A DNA stretch of 64,000 nucleotides from GWF2-33-9 sp964500435 (GTDB lineage Bacteria > Bacteroidota > Ignavibacteria > Kapaibacteriales > UBA2268): the NCBI GenBank assembly GCA_964500435.1, contig CAZCNL010000001.1, positions 519,459-583,458 of the forward strand, in the 5' to 3' direction. Made by a program: the position numbers and the translations under genes. The number at the start of each line of letters is the position of its first letter. Position 1 is the first letter of the stretch. The notes under the pieces were generated by a model. That model was not told the DNA's origin. It saw only the letters and a program-made list of their open reading frames with translations, and did not search any database. Positions 1 to 9,333 of the stretch are shown here, one piece after another.

Positions 1-105
1 GTCAAAGAGTATTGCAAGAATAAAAGTAATAACAATGGCAATTTCTGGAGTAAAATACCCCAGACTTGCTATTAAGTTATCTAAATATGATTGATTAATT
101 GTCAT
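1..105 (-). CDS. nuoN: NADH-quinone oxidoreductase subunit N (N-terminal fragment, cut by window edge)
   Basis: Only the first 35 codons lie in the window: an ATG at 105-103 opens a frame that stays open to base 1. The fragment begins MTINQSYLDNL and continues into a hydrophobic stretch with Pro-Glu before it, as at the start of NuoN, a membrane antiporter-like subunit of complex I. The identification rests mainly on position: it follows nuoM by 29 bases on the same strand, where nuoN is expected in the order A-B-C-D-H-I-J-K-L-M-N. The fragment is too short for domain evidence. Confidence 0.75.
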   Translation of the reverse strand, partial: MTINQSYLDNLIASLGYFTPEIAIVITFILAILFD

Positions 106-134
106 ATCAATTCGTTTTCAGTGTTAGACAAAAT

Positions 135-1766
135 TTATAAACCAGCAACTTGACCGGATACTTTGACTAATTCGATTAAATGGTTAACAGAAGTAGTCAT
201 CAAGCCAATAATTGGATTAGGATTAATTCCGAAATAAATTACGATAATCATAAGTGGTACAAGTGCAACTTTTTCAACTAAATTTAAATCATCAGTTTTA
301 TATATTTTTCCAGTTGGGTCCCAAGGTCCAGACCATCTTTCAGGTAATTTTCCAAAGAATACTTTTTGCAAAGCCCAAAGCATATAAGAAGCACCTAAAA
401 TAATACCGAGTCCTGCTATCATTGCATAGATTGGATATGTTTTAAATGTACCGAGGAATATTAACGCTTCTGATACGAAACCACTTAATCCAGGTAAACC
501 TACAGCTGCAAAAAATGCTACGGTCATAATACCGGTATAAATCGGCATTTTTGTAGCAAGACCACCAAAATCATCTAATCCACGAGTATGTGAGCGGTCA
601 TAAATAACGCCCACAATCATAAATAACATTGCTGTAATTGTTCCGTGGTTGAACATTTGGAAAATTGCACCTACCATTCCTTCTGTAGTCATTGATGCCA
701 TACCTAAAACTACATAACCCATATGTGAAACGGAAGAATATGCAATAAGTTTTTTGAAATCTCTTTTTCCAAATTTGAATTGACCTAATGCACATAAAGC
801 ACCATAAACGATGGAAACTAATCCAATTACTGCAATCCAGTTTTGGAAATAATAAACTGCATCTGGAAACATAGGCCAAGCAATACGTAACATACCATAA
901 GTACCCATCTTTAACAATACTCCAGCAAGAATAACAGAGATTGGTGTGGGAGCTTCAACGTGTGCATCTGGCAACCAAGTATGGAATGGAACGCTTGGGA
1001 CTTTAATCGCAAAACCCACAAATAATGCAGCAAATGCAATCATTCGCCATGTATTACCCATACCATATAATATTGAGTTATGATTGTATTTTGTAAAGTC
1101 CATCATATCGAACATATTAAATGAACCGACTGCAAAATACAAAGCAATCATAACTAATAGCATAAATACTGAGCCAAATAAAGTATATAAGAAGAATTTT
1201 ATTGCAGCATATTCTTTATTTGGTCCACCCCAAATTCCGATTAAGAAATACATAGGGAGAAGCATCAATTCCCAAAATACGTAGAATAAGAAAAAGTCAA
1301 GTGATACAAATACCCCAATCATACCTGTTACGAGTAACAAGTACATCATAAAATATCCTTTTGAAGACTTTTTAATATTCCATGAAGCAAAAGTAGCTAA
1401 AAATGAGACAATTGTAGTTAAAAGAATCATTGGTGTGGAAATACCATCGAGTCCCATAAAGTATTCGATTTTTAAATTTCCAAGTAATGGTAAACCTGTT
1501 AACGAAATCCAAGTGCTTCTTTCAACAAATTGCATTGTTGCAGCATTATTTATTCCAGCTAAGGAAAAATTGAAATTCATTACTAAAACAATAGATATTA
1601 TCAACTGGATAAAAGTAATAGCTGCAGTAACCCAGCGATAAATATTTTGTGATTTTGCTTTTGCTAGGTCATCTTCACCTGATGGAATGAATAATATAAT
1701 TATCATTCCTAAGATAGGCAGGAATGTTAGCCAAGATAACGCTCCCAATCCAAGAAATGTGAACAT
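135..1766 (-). CDS. nuoM: NADH-quinone oxidoreductase subunit M
   Basis: This 543-residue, highly hydrophobic protein is a proton-translocating, antiporter-like membrane subunit of complex I. Visible family marks are the FYVFWELMLLPMYFLIG segment with its conserved Glu, the FKVPSVPFHTWLPDAHVEAPT-like loop (here IKVPSVPFHTWLPDAH) and the AYSSVSHMGYVVLG segment. Length is normal for NuoM (about 500-540). A strong ribosome binding site, GGAGG, lies about 7 bases before the ATG at 1766 and fixes the start. It sits between nuoL and nuoN in one long minus-strand operon. Confidence 0.97.
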   Translation of the reverse strand: MFTFLGLGALSWLTFLPILGMIIILFIPSGEDDLAKAKSQNIYRWVTAAITFIQLIISIVLVMNFNFSLAGINNAATMQFVERSTWISLTGLPLLGNLKIEYFMGLDGISTPMILLTTIVSFLATFASWNIKKSSKGYFMMYLLLVTGMIGVFVSLDFFLFYVFWELMLLPMYFLIGIWGGPNKEYAAIKFFLYTLFGSVFMLLVMIALYFAVGSFNMFDMMDFTKYNHNSILYGMGNTWRMIAFAALFVGFAIKVPSVPFHTWLPDAHVEAPTPISVILAGVLLKMGTYGMLRIAWPMFPDAVYYFQNWIAVIGLVSIVYGALCALGQFKFGKRDFKKLIAYSSVSHMGYVVLGMASMTTEGMVGAIFQMFNHGTITAMLFMIVGVIYDRSHTRGLDDFGGLATKMPIYTGIMTVAFFAAVGLPGLSGFVSEALIFLGTFKTYPIYAMIAGLGIILGASYMLWALQKVFFGKLPERWSGPWDPTGKIYKTDDLNLVEKVALVPLMIIVIYFGINPNPIIGLMTTSVNHLIELVKVSGQVAGL

Positions 1767-1796
1767 CTATATCCTCCGTGCTCTTTTATTTACAAA

Positions 1797-3965
1797 TTAA
1801 ATAAATAATAAAATTAATACAACAAGCCCAAGAACAGTTAATACCAAATATGCTTGAATAACACCTGTCTGCGGCTTTCTTAATGCTGTGCCAATCCATC
1901 CGGAAATTTTTGCTGATAGATTGACTAAACCATCTATTATGTGGAAATCAAAAATACTTGTAATTTTGCCAATGCCTCGACCGAGTGCAGCAACAAAATT
2001 GACGATTCCATCAACTATATTCAAATCAAACCAAGCTCCGACTTTTCCTAATCCAACTGTCCCGTTAATAAATGTTGCTTGATAAATCTCATCAAAGAAC
2101 CATTTATTAAATGAACCCTTATATAGCCAAGGGAACATATTGACAATTGAGTCTGGATCCCAAATTTTAAACTGATAAAATAAAAATGATAGTAAAATTC
2201 CAGATAATGCAACAGTCAAAGATAAGAGCATTGCTGGAATATGTGCATGATGCAATGATTCTTTAAATTCAGTAATAACTACTTCTTGTGATTCCTTTGT
2301 GTGTGTAACTATAAATTGTTTTTCATTTTGTGTAGCATTAGCGTTGAGTTCTTGTGTAGAGGCTACTTCTTTGGTATTTTCTTTTTCTGGTGTCATAAAT
2401 TTCCACATCAACGAAGTTGGTACGGCGCTAGGTGGTGCTTGTGTTCTTGAATGGAACCAACCGTTATCAGCACCTAATGGATTTAAAGAATAAAAGAACC
2501 AAAATGTTAAAACAGCTAAAATTACGAGTGGAATTGTAATATATCCATTGTTTTCGTGAGTATGGCTTGCTATATCTGTTTTAGGTTTACCGTGAAATGA
2601 AAGTATTGTTAATCTAAACATATAAAATGCTGTCATCGCAGCAGCAGCAAACCCTGCAATTGGAATGAACCAATGCCCGCTAAGTTCGCCAAAGGCTAAA
2701 GTTCCAGCTAAAATTCCATCTTTGCTTAAAAAGCCCGAAGTAAATGGAATACCTGATATTGCTATTGTGGCAAATAAAAATGTAATGTATGTAATTGGCA
2801 TAGTTTTTCGTAAACCACCCATATTTCTTATATCTTGTGGGTCCATATCGTGATTATGTGCCTTATGCATTGAATGATGCATTGCATGAATTACAGAACC
2901 TGAAGCAAGGAATAATAAAGCTTTGAACCAAGCATGAGTTACTAAATGCATAAAACCGCTTGTAAAGGCACCAACTCCTAAGCCCATAACCATATATCCA
3001 AGTTGGCTCACTGTGGAATACGCTAATACTCTTTTGAAGTCAAATTGAGTAATAGCGATAGTTGCAGCGACAAAGGCTGTAATTGCACCTATATATGCAA
3101 TGAACAATAAGGCATCTGCAGTGAAAATTGGATAAACACGAGCAGTCAAATAAACACCTGCAGCAACCATTGTAGCAGCGTGGATTAAGGCGCTCACTGG
3201 TGTTGGACCTTCCATTGCATCGGGTAACCAAACGTGTAAAGGAAATTGAGCGGATTTTCCGATAGCTCCACCAAACACTAAAATGCCCATTAATGTTAAC
3301 CAAAATCCGCTATTGAACGGCAAAATTCCTGAATGTATTTTCGAAAATACTTCTTCAAATATAAATGTACCATAAGTTGAATAAATGAGCATTAAGCCTA
3401 TTAAAAATCCTAAGTCACCGACTCTGTTTGCTATGAACGCTTTTTTACCTGCATTCGCAGCGGAGTCCTTTTCGAACCAAAATCCAATTAAAAGATACGA
3501 GCTTACGCCGACAAGTTCCCAAAATATAAACATATTTAAGAAATTATTTGCAATTACAATTCCAAGCATTGAAAATGTAAACAACCCTAAATATGCATAG
3601 AATCTGGAAAACCGCTTGTCTTCCCGCATATATTCCATTGAAAACAAGTGCACTAAAAAGCTAATTAAAGTTACAACTATTAACATAATAGCTGTTAAGT
3701 TGTCGATTCCAATTCCAAGTGCTACAGTTTTATTTCCCAACATCAACCAGTTGAACTTTAACTGCTGCATTGTTTCATTTGCATAAATTGTCAACCTTTC
3801 GAAGGCGACTATTATCGAAAGAATCAAATCAATACCAAGTACTGCAGTCCCAATAAATCCACTTGTTCTGCCAAGTCTTTTCCCGAAGAAAATTAGCACG
3901 GCAAAGTCCAATATTGGGAGAAGCAATATTACTATTGATAAAATCAGCATTGTTTCAGGTGTCAT
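1797..3965 (-). CDS. nuoL: NADH-quinone oxidoreductase subunit L
   Basis: This 722-residue polytopic membrane protein is the distal antiporter-like subunit of complex I, which carries the long lateral helix. Marks include NMFIFWELVGVSSYLLIG, KSAQFPLHVWLPDAMEGPTP and the AYSTVSQLGYMVMGLG segment. Between about residues 500 and 580 there is a hydrophilic, low-complexity stretch (PEKENTKEVASTQELNANA and following) before the last helices; such loops vary in length between species. It is longer than E. coli NuoL (613), mainly because of this insert. The gap to nuoM is 30 bases and to nuoK 42 bases, so cotranscription is likely. Confidence 0.97.
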   Translation of the reverse strand: MTPETMLILSIVILLLPILDFAVLIFFGKRLGRTSGFIGTAVLGIDLILSIIVAFERLTIYANETMQQLKFNWLMLGNKTVALGIGIDNLTAIMLIVVTLISFLVHLFSMEYMREDKRFSRFYAYLGLFTFSMLGIVIANNFLNMFIFWELVGVSSYLLIGFWFEKDSAANAGKKAFIANRVGDLGFLIGLMLIYSTYGTFIFEEVFSKIHSGILPFNSGFWLTLMGILVFGGAIGKSAQFPLHVWLPDAMEGPTPVSALIHAATMVAAGVYLTARVYPIFTADALLFIAYIGAITAFVAATIAITQFDFKRVLAYSTVSQLGYMVMGLGVGAFTSGFMHLVTHAWFKALLFLASGSVIHAMHHSMHKAHNHDMDPQDIRNMGGLRKTMPITYITFLFATIAISGIPFTSGFLSKDGILAGTLAFGELSGHWFIPIAGFAAAAMTAFYMFRLTILSFHGKPKTDIASHTHENNGYITIPLVILAVLTFWFFYSLNPLGADNGWFHSRTQAPPSAVPTSLMWKFMTPEKENTKEVASTQELNANATQNEKQFIVTHTKESQEVVITEFKESLHHAHIPAMLLSLTVALSGILLSFLFYQFKIWDPDSIVNMFPWLYKGSFNKWFFDEIYQATFINGTVGLGKVGAWFDLNIVDGIVNFVAALGRGIGKITSIFDFHIIDGLVNLSAKISGWIGTALRKPQTGVIQAYLVLTVLGLVVLILLFI

Positions 3966-4007
3966 AATTTATCTTATCTACTTTATTGACAGATTAGTTT
4001 AAAAAAA

Positions 4008-4316
4008 TTATCCTTTCAATTCGTCTATTTCGTCAACATTTACGTGTTTATAATTTTGATATATGTTCAATACTATTGCAAGTGCTATGGTTACCTCAGC
4101 TGCAGCTAAAATAATAATGAACAAAGCCATTACCTGACCTTCTATATTCATGCCACCAAATCTTGAGAAAGCTACAAAGTTAATGTTAGCAGAATTTAAT
4201 ATTAATTCCATTGACATTAGAACCATAATCGCATTTTTGCGAGTTGAAAGACCAAAAAGTCCTAATGAAAACAAAATCCCACTAATAATTAAGAAGTGCG
4301 TCAATCCTATTTCCAT
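4008..4316 (-). CDS. nuoK: NADH-quinone oxidoreductase subunit K
   Basis: This 102-residue protein with three predicted membrane helices is NuoK of complex I. It has the characteristic G-x-x-x-x-x-RKNAIMVLMSMELILNS segment, with the helix-2 Glu that is essential in this family, followed by NINFVAFSRF and a third helix with the AAAEVTIALAIV segment containing the second conserved Glu. Length is exactly typical. It lies 17 bases after nuoJ on the same strand. Confidence 0.96.
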   Translation of the reverse strand: MEIGLTHFLIISGILFSLGLFGLSTRKNAIMVLMSMELILNSANINFVAFSRFGGMNIEGQVMALFIIILAAAEVTIALAIVLNIYQNYKHVNVDEIDELKG

Positions 4317-4333
4317 AATAATCTTCTCCTTTG

Positions 4334-4840
4334 TTAGTTCCCCTTTCGGGCTATTAGGGCTGCACCGATAAAGGCTATTAATAATAATATCGCTGCAACT
4401 AAAAATGTTAATACATATTTTGTTAATAACAACTGGCCTATCATATCTAAGCTTGTGTTATTGTATGCTGTTGCGCCAGGTAATTTCCAATTTACTGTGT
4501 TATACATATAAATTAGAACTGTCATAATTATAAGTGACACTACACTCGAGCTAATGTAAATCTTTTTTCCAGTTCCTCCAGAAATTAAATCTACATCGGT
4601 AATTTTAGTAGTAAGCATCACACCAAATATAATTAAAACAAGTATACCACCTACATAAATCATAATTTGTACAACGGCTAAGAAATCAGCATTAAGCATC
4701 GCATACAAACCTGCTACTCCAAAAAAGGTGAATAGTAGCGAAAAGGCGGAATACATTAATTTTCTGGAAAATACAACGCCCATTGCCGATATTACGACAA
4801 TTGCTGCAAACATATAAAAAACAATAGTGTATGTATCCAT
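4334..4840 (-). CDS. nuoJ: NADH-quinone oxidoreductase subunit J
   Basis: This 168-residue membrane protein with five predicted helices is NuoJ. The helix 3 region reads LAVVQIMIYVGGILVLIIFGVML, the most conserved part of the family, which holds a pi-bulge in known structures. The C-terminal helix reads LLLIAFIGAALIARK. Length fits (about 165-185). It is 12 bases downstream of nuoI and 17 bases upstream of nuoK, inside the nuo operon. Confidence 0.95.
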   Translation of the reverse strand: MDTYTIVFYMFAAIVVISAMGVVFSRKLMYSAFSLLFTFFGVAGLYAMLNADFLAVVQIMIYVGGILVLIIFGVMLTTKITDVDLISGGTGKKIYISSSVVSLIIMTVLIYMYNTVNWKLPGATAYNNTSLDMIGQLLLTKYVLTFLVAAILLLIAFIGAALIARKGN

Positions 4841-4852
4841 AATTTTATTTTT

Positions 4853-5422
4853 TTATTCTTGTTTAGTTTCTGTTGATTTTGTTTCTGCTGCTTTAGCTGC
4901 TGCAGCTTTTTTTGCTTTTTCTTCATCTAAGATTTTTTTCTTGGCTGCGATTTGTTCTGGGGTCATAACGCTAAACTTGTAATATAATTCTTCTCTATTA
5001 AGTGTTGAATATTCAAATTCTTTTGTCATATAAATTGCATTTGTAGGGCATTCTTCTGTACATAAATTACAAAACATACATTTTGCAAAATCTATATTAA
5101 ATTTGGACACCCATAAAGCTCTCTTTTCTCCATTTGGTTTAATGGATTCAGGATCTTCTTTTGAAACTTTGATTGTTTCTATTTCGATGCAATTTACGGG
5201 ACAATTTCTTTGGCAAATCATACAACCAATGCACAAATCCATATCGACAAAAAGTCTATTTCTTGTGAAATCTGGCAAACCACCATCTCTGATTGGGTGG
5301 TATTTATCAGGATATTGCATTGTAACTTTTTTACCCCAGAGATGTTCCCAGGTAATTTTCATTCCTACTAAAGCAGTGCTTATTCCTGCCCATATATTTG
5401 AAAAATAACTTCCCATTTTCAT
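4853..5422 (-). CDS. nuoI: NADH-quinone oxidoreductase subunit I (2x[4Fe-4S] ferredoxin)
   Basis: NuoI carries the two tetranuclear clusters (N6a, N6b) that bridge the peripheral arm to NuoB. Two CxxCxxCxxxC motifs are visible at residues 64-74 (CIGCMICQRNC) and 115-125 (CMFCNLCTEEC), each followed by Pro. The C-terminal 30 or so residues form a Lys/Ala/Glu-rich tail (from about AAKKKILDEEK) not needed for the fold. The open frame extends back to 5515 inside nuoH, but the 73-base overlap makes that unlikely. I chose ATG 5422 (MKMGSYF); ATG 5416 (MGSYF) is equally good and has an AGAAG at better spacing. Confidence 0.94.
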   Translation of the reverse strand: MKMGSYFSNIWAGISTALVGMKITWEHLWGKKVTMQYPDKYHPIRDGGLPDFTRNRLFVDMDLCIGCMICQRNCPVNCIEIETIKVSKEDPESIKPNGEKRALWVSKFNIDFAKCMFCNLCTEECPTNAIYMTKEFEYSTLNREELYYKFSVMTPEQIAAKKKILDEEKAKKAAAAKAAETKSTETKQE

Positions 5423-5442
5423 CTTCTTTTTTATTTTATAAT

Positions 5443-6495
5443 TTATGGTTTGAGCATTGACCAAAGTGCGACACCAAGAAAGGCAACAAATGCAAATGGA
5501 AGCATTACTTTCCATGTTATATACATAAGTTGGTCTACCCTAACTCTTGGTAATGTCCACCTTAACCAAATTTGTACAAAAACAAAGAACATTGCTTTTA
5601 TTATAAACCATAGTGTTTGCGATATTGGATCATTCAAGAAATTTCCAAATGGTGACTGCCAACCACCAAAAAACATTATTGTTACTAAAGCTGAAACTAC
5701 GAACATATTTGAATATTCTGCAAAGAAGAACATTGCGAATTTCATACCGCTATATTCTGTATGGTAACCTCCGACAATTTCGGATTCTCCTTCAGGTATA
5801 TCGAATGGTGTTCTATTGGTTTCAGCAAGTGAACCAATAAAGTATATTAAGAATAAAACAAGTAGAAAAGGAATAAATAATACTTTCAAAAATGGTCCGC
5901 TACCACCTAATATGTTCCAATTCCAAAATCCACCGGCTTGAAGCTCAATGATTTTGTTCATACTTAATGATTGCGACAAAGTTGCAATAGCGAGAATTGA
6001 CAGAGCCATAGGAATTTCATAACTAATCATTTGTGCAGCGGAACGGATTGCTCCAAGCATCGAATATTTGTTATTTGAAGACCAACCGCCCATCAAAATG
6101 CCAATCACTCCAAATGAACTAACCGCAAAAATGTAAAATAAACCTATGCTTAAATCTGCTGGTATGAATTTCGAACTAAAAGGAATTGCAGCATAAGCGG
6201 CAAAAGAACCAACAAATGCAACATAAGGAGCAGTGTTAAATAGTGGTTTATTAACGTTATTTGGGGTTATATCTTCTTTTTGGATTAATTTAATAACTTC
6301 TGCGATTGGCTGTAGAACACCTTTCCATCCTGTTCTCATTGGTCCTAATCGGTCTTGCACCCAAGAAGCAATTTTTAATTCACCTAATATTGCTACTAAT
6401 GCATATAAGGTTACAAAGACCAATGGTATAGCCGCTATTATGAGATACGACCAGATATTATTTCCAATTAATTGTAATATAAAGTTACTTTCCAT
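5443..6495 (-). CDS. nuoH: NADH-quinone oxidoreductase subunit H
   Basis: This 350-residue polytopic membrane protein forms much of the quinone channel of complex I. Conserved segments seen are QDRLGPMRTGWKGVLQPIAE, the acidic loop ETNRTPFDIPEGESEIVGG and the FFAEYSNMF helix. RTPFDxPE(G/A)E(S)E is diagnostic. Length is normal. The stop is about 20 bases before the start chosen for nuoI; nuoD ends 32 bases upstream. Confidence 0.97.
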   Translation of the reverse strand: MESNFILQLIGNNIWSYLIIAAIPLVFVTLYALVAILGELKIASWVQDRLGPMRTGWKGVLQPIAEVIKLIQKEDITPNNVNKPLFNTAPYVAFVGSFAAYAAIPFSSKFIPADLSIGLFYIFAVSSFGVIGILMGGWSSNNKYSMLGAIRSAAQMISYEIPMALSILAIATLSQSLSMNKIIELQAGGFWNWNILGGSGPFLKVLFIPFLLVLFLIYFIGSLAETNRTPFDIPEGESEIVGGYHTEYSGMKFAMFFFAEYSNMFVVSALVTIMFFGGWQSPFGNFLNDPISQTLWFIIKAMFFVFVQIWLRWTLPRVRVDQLMYITWKVMLPFAFVAFLGVALWSMLKP

Positions 6496-6527
6496 ATTGC
6501 TTTATTTTTTGTCTTTGTTTAGTTTTA

Positions 6528-7679
6528 TTATCTATCTATTTCACCAAGAACAATATCGACACTACCCAAAATGATAATCAAATCTGCTATCATATATCCT
6601 TTGGATATTTCAGGCAGCACACTTAAATTTACAAAACTTGGTGAGCGTCCTTTAACTCTGTATGGTTTATTTTTGCCATCAGCGATGATGTAAAAACCGA
6701 GTTCACCTTTTGGATTTTCTGCTTTTGTATAAATTTCACCTTTTGGAGTTATTTTCTTTGGTATTCCTGCTCTTACGTCTTCGCTTGCATCTGAAATTAA
6801 TTTGATTGCTTGTTCCAATATTTTGCAACTTTCTTCCATTTCGTACATTCTGACAATATTACGGTTATAGCTATCGCCGACTTTTCCGACTTTACCATCA
6901 CCAACAGCAACTTCGAAGTCGAACTTATCATATATTGAATATGGCTCTACTCTTCGTAAATCGTGCTTTATTCCCGAACCTCTTAACATCGGTCCACTAC
7001 AACCATAATTGATTGCCACATCTGCTGGTAAAATACCAACATCTATTGTCCTTTCAATAAAGATTTTATTATTAATTAATAAATCCATTACTTCTTGATT
7101 AGTTTGCCTTACTGTTTTAATAACTTGCAAAACATCATCTTTAAAAGTTGGATAAACATCTTGTAGCAATCCTCCAACTCGTATGTAGTTATATAGCAAC
7201 CGTCCACCAGAAAGTTTTTCAAAAATATTGAGAATCATTTCTCGGTCACGGAATAAAAACAAGAAAGGTGTAAAGGCGCCAGCATCCATACCAAAAGTTG
7301 CAACTGCAATTTGGTGAGATGCAATTCTGTTCAATTCTGATACGATTACTCTTATTGCTTCTATTCTTTCGGAAACTTTAATTCCCATTAACTTTTCTAT
7401 TCCGATGGCGTAGGGCAATTCATTATTCATCGATGTAATGTAATCCATTCTATCGATGTAAGGAGTTATTTGGGTGAAGGTTGAATTTTCGCATACTTTT
7501 TCAAAACAACGATGCAAGTAACCAATATGAGGTATTACATCAGTTACAATTTCACCTTCCAACTCTACTTCTAATCTCAATACACCGTGAGTTGATGGGT
7601 GTTGTGGTCCAACATTCAACCTCATTCTATCGGTATGTACTTGCCCAAAATCGATTTCTAATTCTTTATGTTCTGTCAC
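6528..7679 (-). CDS. nuoD: NADH-quinone oxidoreductase subunit D (49 kDa-type)
   Basis: NuoD, with NuoB, shapes the quinone-binding pocket at the base of the peripheral arm. Marks: LNVGPQHPSTHGVLRL (the conserved His-containing loop), HIGYLHRCFEK, YIDRMDYITSM and a C-terminal Asp-rich end (LGSVDIVLGEIDR). At 383 residues it is a little shorter than free-standing NuoD of E. coli relatives but complete at both ends. The start is a GTG at 7679; AGGA lies 8 bases before it, and the next in-frame Met would be only about 18 residues on. nuoC ends 36 bases upstream; C and D are separate genes here. Confidence 0.96.
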   Translation of the reverse strand: MTEHKELEIDFGQVHTDRMRLNVGPQHPSTHGVLRLEVELEGEIVTDVIPHIGYLHRCFEKVCENSTFTQITPYIDRMDYITSMNNELPYAIGIEKLMGIKVSERIEAIRVIVSELNRIASHQIAVATFGMDAGAFTPFLFLFRDREMILNIFEKLSGGRLLYNYIRVGGLLQDVYPTFKDDVLQVIKTVRQTNQEVMDLLINNKIFIERTIDVGILPADVAINYGCSGPMLRGSGIKHDLRRVEPYSIYDKFDFEVAVGDGKVGKVGDSYNRNIVRMYEMEESCKILEQAIKLISDASEDVRAGIPKKITPKGEIYTKAENPKGELGFYIIADGKNKPYRVKGRSPSFVNLSVLPEISKGYMIADLIIILGSVDIVLGEIDR

Positions 7680-7715
7680 TTTTAGTTCCTGTTAAATTTT
7701 CTCATTAATGTTATA

Positions 7716-8195
7716 TTAATATTGAACTTTTATGCCGTGATATTCGTCAGGTTGTTTATAGTCTTTACGTAATGGATGACCTTCCCAATCGTATGGATTA
7801 AGTATTCTTCGTAAATCGTGATGTTCTTTGAAAACAATTCCATACATATCGTATGCTTCTCTTTCGTGCCAATCTGCACTTCGCCATACACGTTCAACTG
7901 TATGGACTTCGGGGTTATCTTTTGGCACTTCGACTTTAATTGTTATCCGATGTTTTTTATTCATTGAAAACAAGTTGTACACGACTCCCAAAGTTTCTTT
8001 ATTATCAACTCCAGAAAGGCAACTTAAATAATCAAAATTAGTTCTTTCGTCATCTCTTAAAAAAAGCATAATATCTAATAAGTTATCGGGAGTAATAACA
8101 ATAAATGGTTCTGAGGCAGAGCCGTCATCAGTCAAAGAAATAATATTATCGCCAAATTCATTTTTCAAAATGTCGTAAATCTCTTTAGCATTCAT
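7716..8195 (-). CDS. nuoC: NADH-quinone oxidoreductase subunit C (30 kDa-type)
   Basis: NuoC is a peripheral-arm subunit that packs on NuoD. The family signature is present: VERVWRSADWHEREAYDMYG followed by GHPLRKDYK. The protein has 159 residues, near the short end for the family. Its ATG overlaps the nuoB stop (TAATG), and a GAGGAG ribosome binding site lies inside the last codons of nuoB, so translation of the two genes is probably coupled. Confidence 0.95.
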   Translation of the reverse strand: MNAKEIYDILKNEFGDNIISLTDDGSASEPFIVITPDNLLDIMLFLRDDERTNFDYLSCLSGVDNKETLGVVYNLFSMNKKHRITIKVEVPKDNPEVHTVERVWRSADWHEREAYDMYGIVFKEHHDLRRILNPYDWEGHPLRKDYKQPDEYHGIKVQY

Positions 8196-8806
8196 TATTT
8201 ACTCCTCTCTTTCAATTCTTCTTGAACTTTTTGAAACTCTTGAAATTGTTTTTCGATTTCAATTTGTCTTTGTTCAATGGCTTTTAAATCCTCGGGACTC
8301 ATATTTTCTCTTTTTCTGAAAATTGCTTGCTTACTTATTTTTTCTTGAAGTTTCACCATTCCTTCCAAGAAAGCTTCAGGGCGTGGGGGGCAACCAGGAA
8401 CGAACACGTCAACTGGAATGATTCTATCAACACCTTTTAACACGTGGTAACCATGTTCCCAATAAGGTCCGCCAGAATTTGAGCAAGAACCCATTGATAA
8501 TACATATTTTGGGTCGGGCATTTGTTCATACAAACGCTTGATACGTTCAGCCATTTTTAATGTAACCGTACCGGAAATAATCATAAAATCTGATTGTCTC
8601 GGACTTGGACGAGGAATCGTTCCGAATCTCATAAAATCGAAATGTGATGCGTTCACAGCCATAAATTCAATTGCGCAGCATGCGAGTCCAAAGGACATAT
8701 ACCAATCGCTCTTTGCTCTTCCCCAATTTAATAAATCTTCTATTGTCCCAAGTAAAATATTCGGCCCGACATCAAAAGGCTTATCTAATTTATCTAATAA
8801 TCCCAT
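8195..8806 (-). CDS. nuoB: NADH-quinone oxidoreductase subunit B ([4Fe-4S] cluster N2)
   Basis: NuoB (PSST) binds cluster N2, the last iron-sulfur centre before quinone. The four cluster cysteines are seen: the adjacent pair C43-C44 (GLACCAIEFM), C108 (GSCSNSGG) and C139 (VPGCPPRPEA). The C-terminal 35 residues are a charged helix (QEFQKVQEELKERSK) absent from shorter homologues. GGAG lies 7 bases before the ATG, which follows the nuoA stop directly (TAAATG). Confidence 0.97.
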   Translation of the reverse strand: MGLLDKLDKPFDVGPNILLGTIEDLLNWGRAKSDWYMSFGLACCAIEFMAVNASHFDFMRFGTIPRPSPRQSDFMIISGTVTLKMAERIKRLYEQMPDPKYVLSMGSCSNSGGPYWEHGYHVLKGVDRIIPVDVFVPGCPPRPEAFLEGMVKLQEKISKQAIFRKRENMSPEDLKAIEQRQIEIEKQFQEFQKVQEELKERSK

Positions 8807-9238
8807 TTAATTCTCCTTATTGTTAACTTTCTCACGCTTTATGATTAATTCATTTAATTTTGGAATGACTGGTTCCGGTTTGTCCCATTCGAGATAACCT
8901 TTTGCCCAATCATAAACAAGTCCCAAAATTAATATGAATAAAAAGATAACCATTGCAAAAAATGAATACCAACCTAAATCTTTATAAACAACAGACCAAG
9001 GGAATAACAAAACTAATTCTACATCAAAAATTAAGTATGCTAAACCAATTATATAAAATCTGTTGTTGAATTGTATCCAAGGACTTCCGATTGGTACTTC
9101 ACCACTTTCATATGTCATCAACTTTTCTGGGGTGGGATTTTTGGGGCGAATAAGTGCCGCTGCAAATAATCCTGCAGCAACGAACAAAGCTCCGACTATA
9201 AAGAACACTAAAACTATTCCAAATGTTGTAAGATACAT
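8807..9238 (-). CDS. nuoA: NADH-quinone oxidoreductase subunit A
   Basis: First gene of the nuo operon. This 143-residue protein has three membrane helices and the family loop with KLMTYESGEVPIGSPWIQFN; NuoA usually has a Cys-Gly in place of Ser-Gly here, and this Ser variant should be noted. The second helix block reads YLIFDVELVLLFPW, with the conserved Asp-x-Glu. Its promoter must lie in 9239-9442, where I do not recognise a clear one, although a perfect inverted repeat sits at 9334-9351. Confidence 0.95.
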   Translation of the reverse strand: MYLTTFGIVLVFFIVGALFVAAGLFAAALIRPKNPTPEKLMTYESGEVPIGSPWIQFNNRFYIIGLAYLIFDVELVLLFPWSVVYKDLGWYSFFAMVIFLFILILGLVYDWAKGYLEWDKPEPVIPKLNELIIKREKVNNKEN

Positions 9239-9333
9239 ATTGCTATTTTTTTTGTTCTTAAGAAAATTACATTTTTATAAAATGCAAATTAGTATTTTTT
9301 TTCTTTAAATAAATAATTATTAAAATAAATTTT

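Noticed and set aside
75..81. Arg for Lys in the Walker A-like loop of the Lon-like protease (residues 75-81 of that protein, gene at 12783-15299) as inactivation
   Set aside because: I recall GxxGTGR as common in this Lon-like family, and the Ser-Lys protease dyad is intact.
5423..5515. Longer NuoI with 31 extra N-terminal residues
   Set aside because: The extension lies within nuoH, is Cys-rich and unlike any NuoI start, and has no ribosome binding site.
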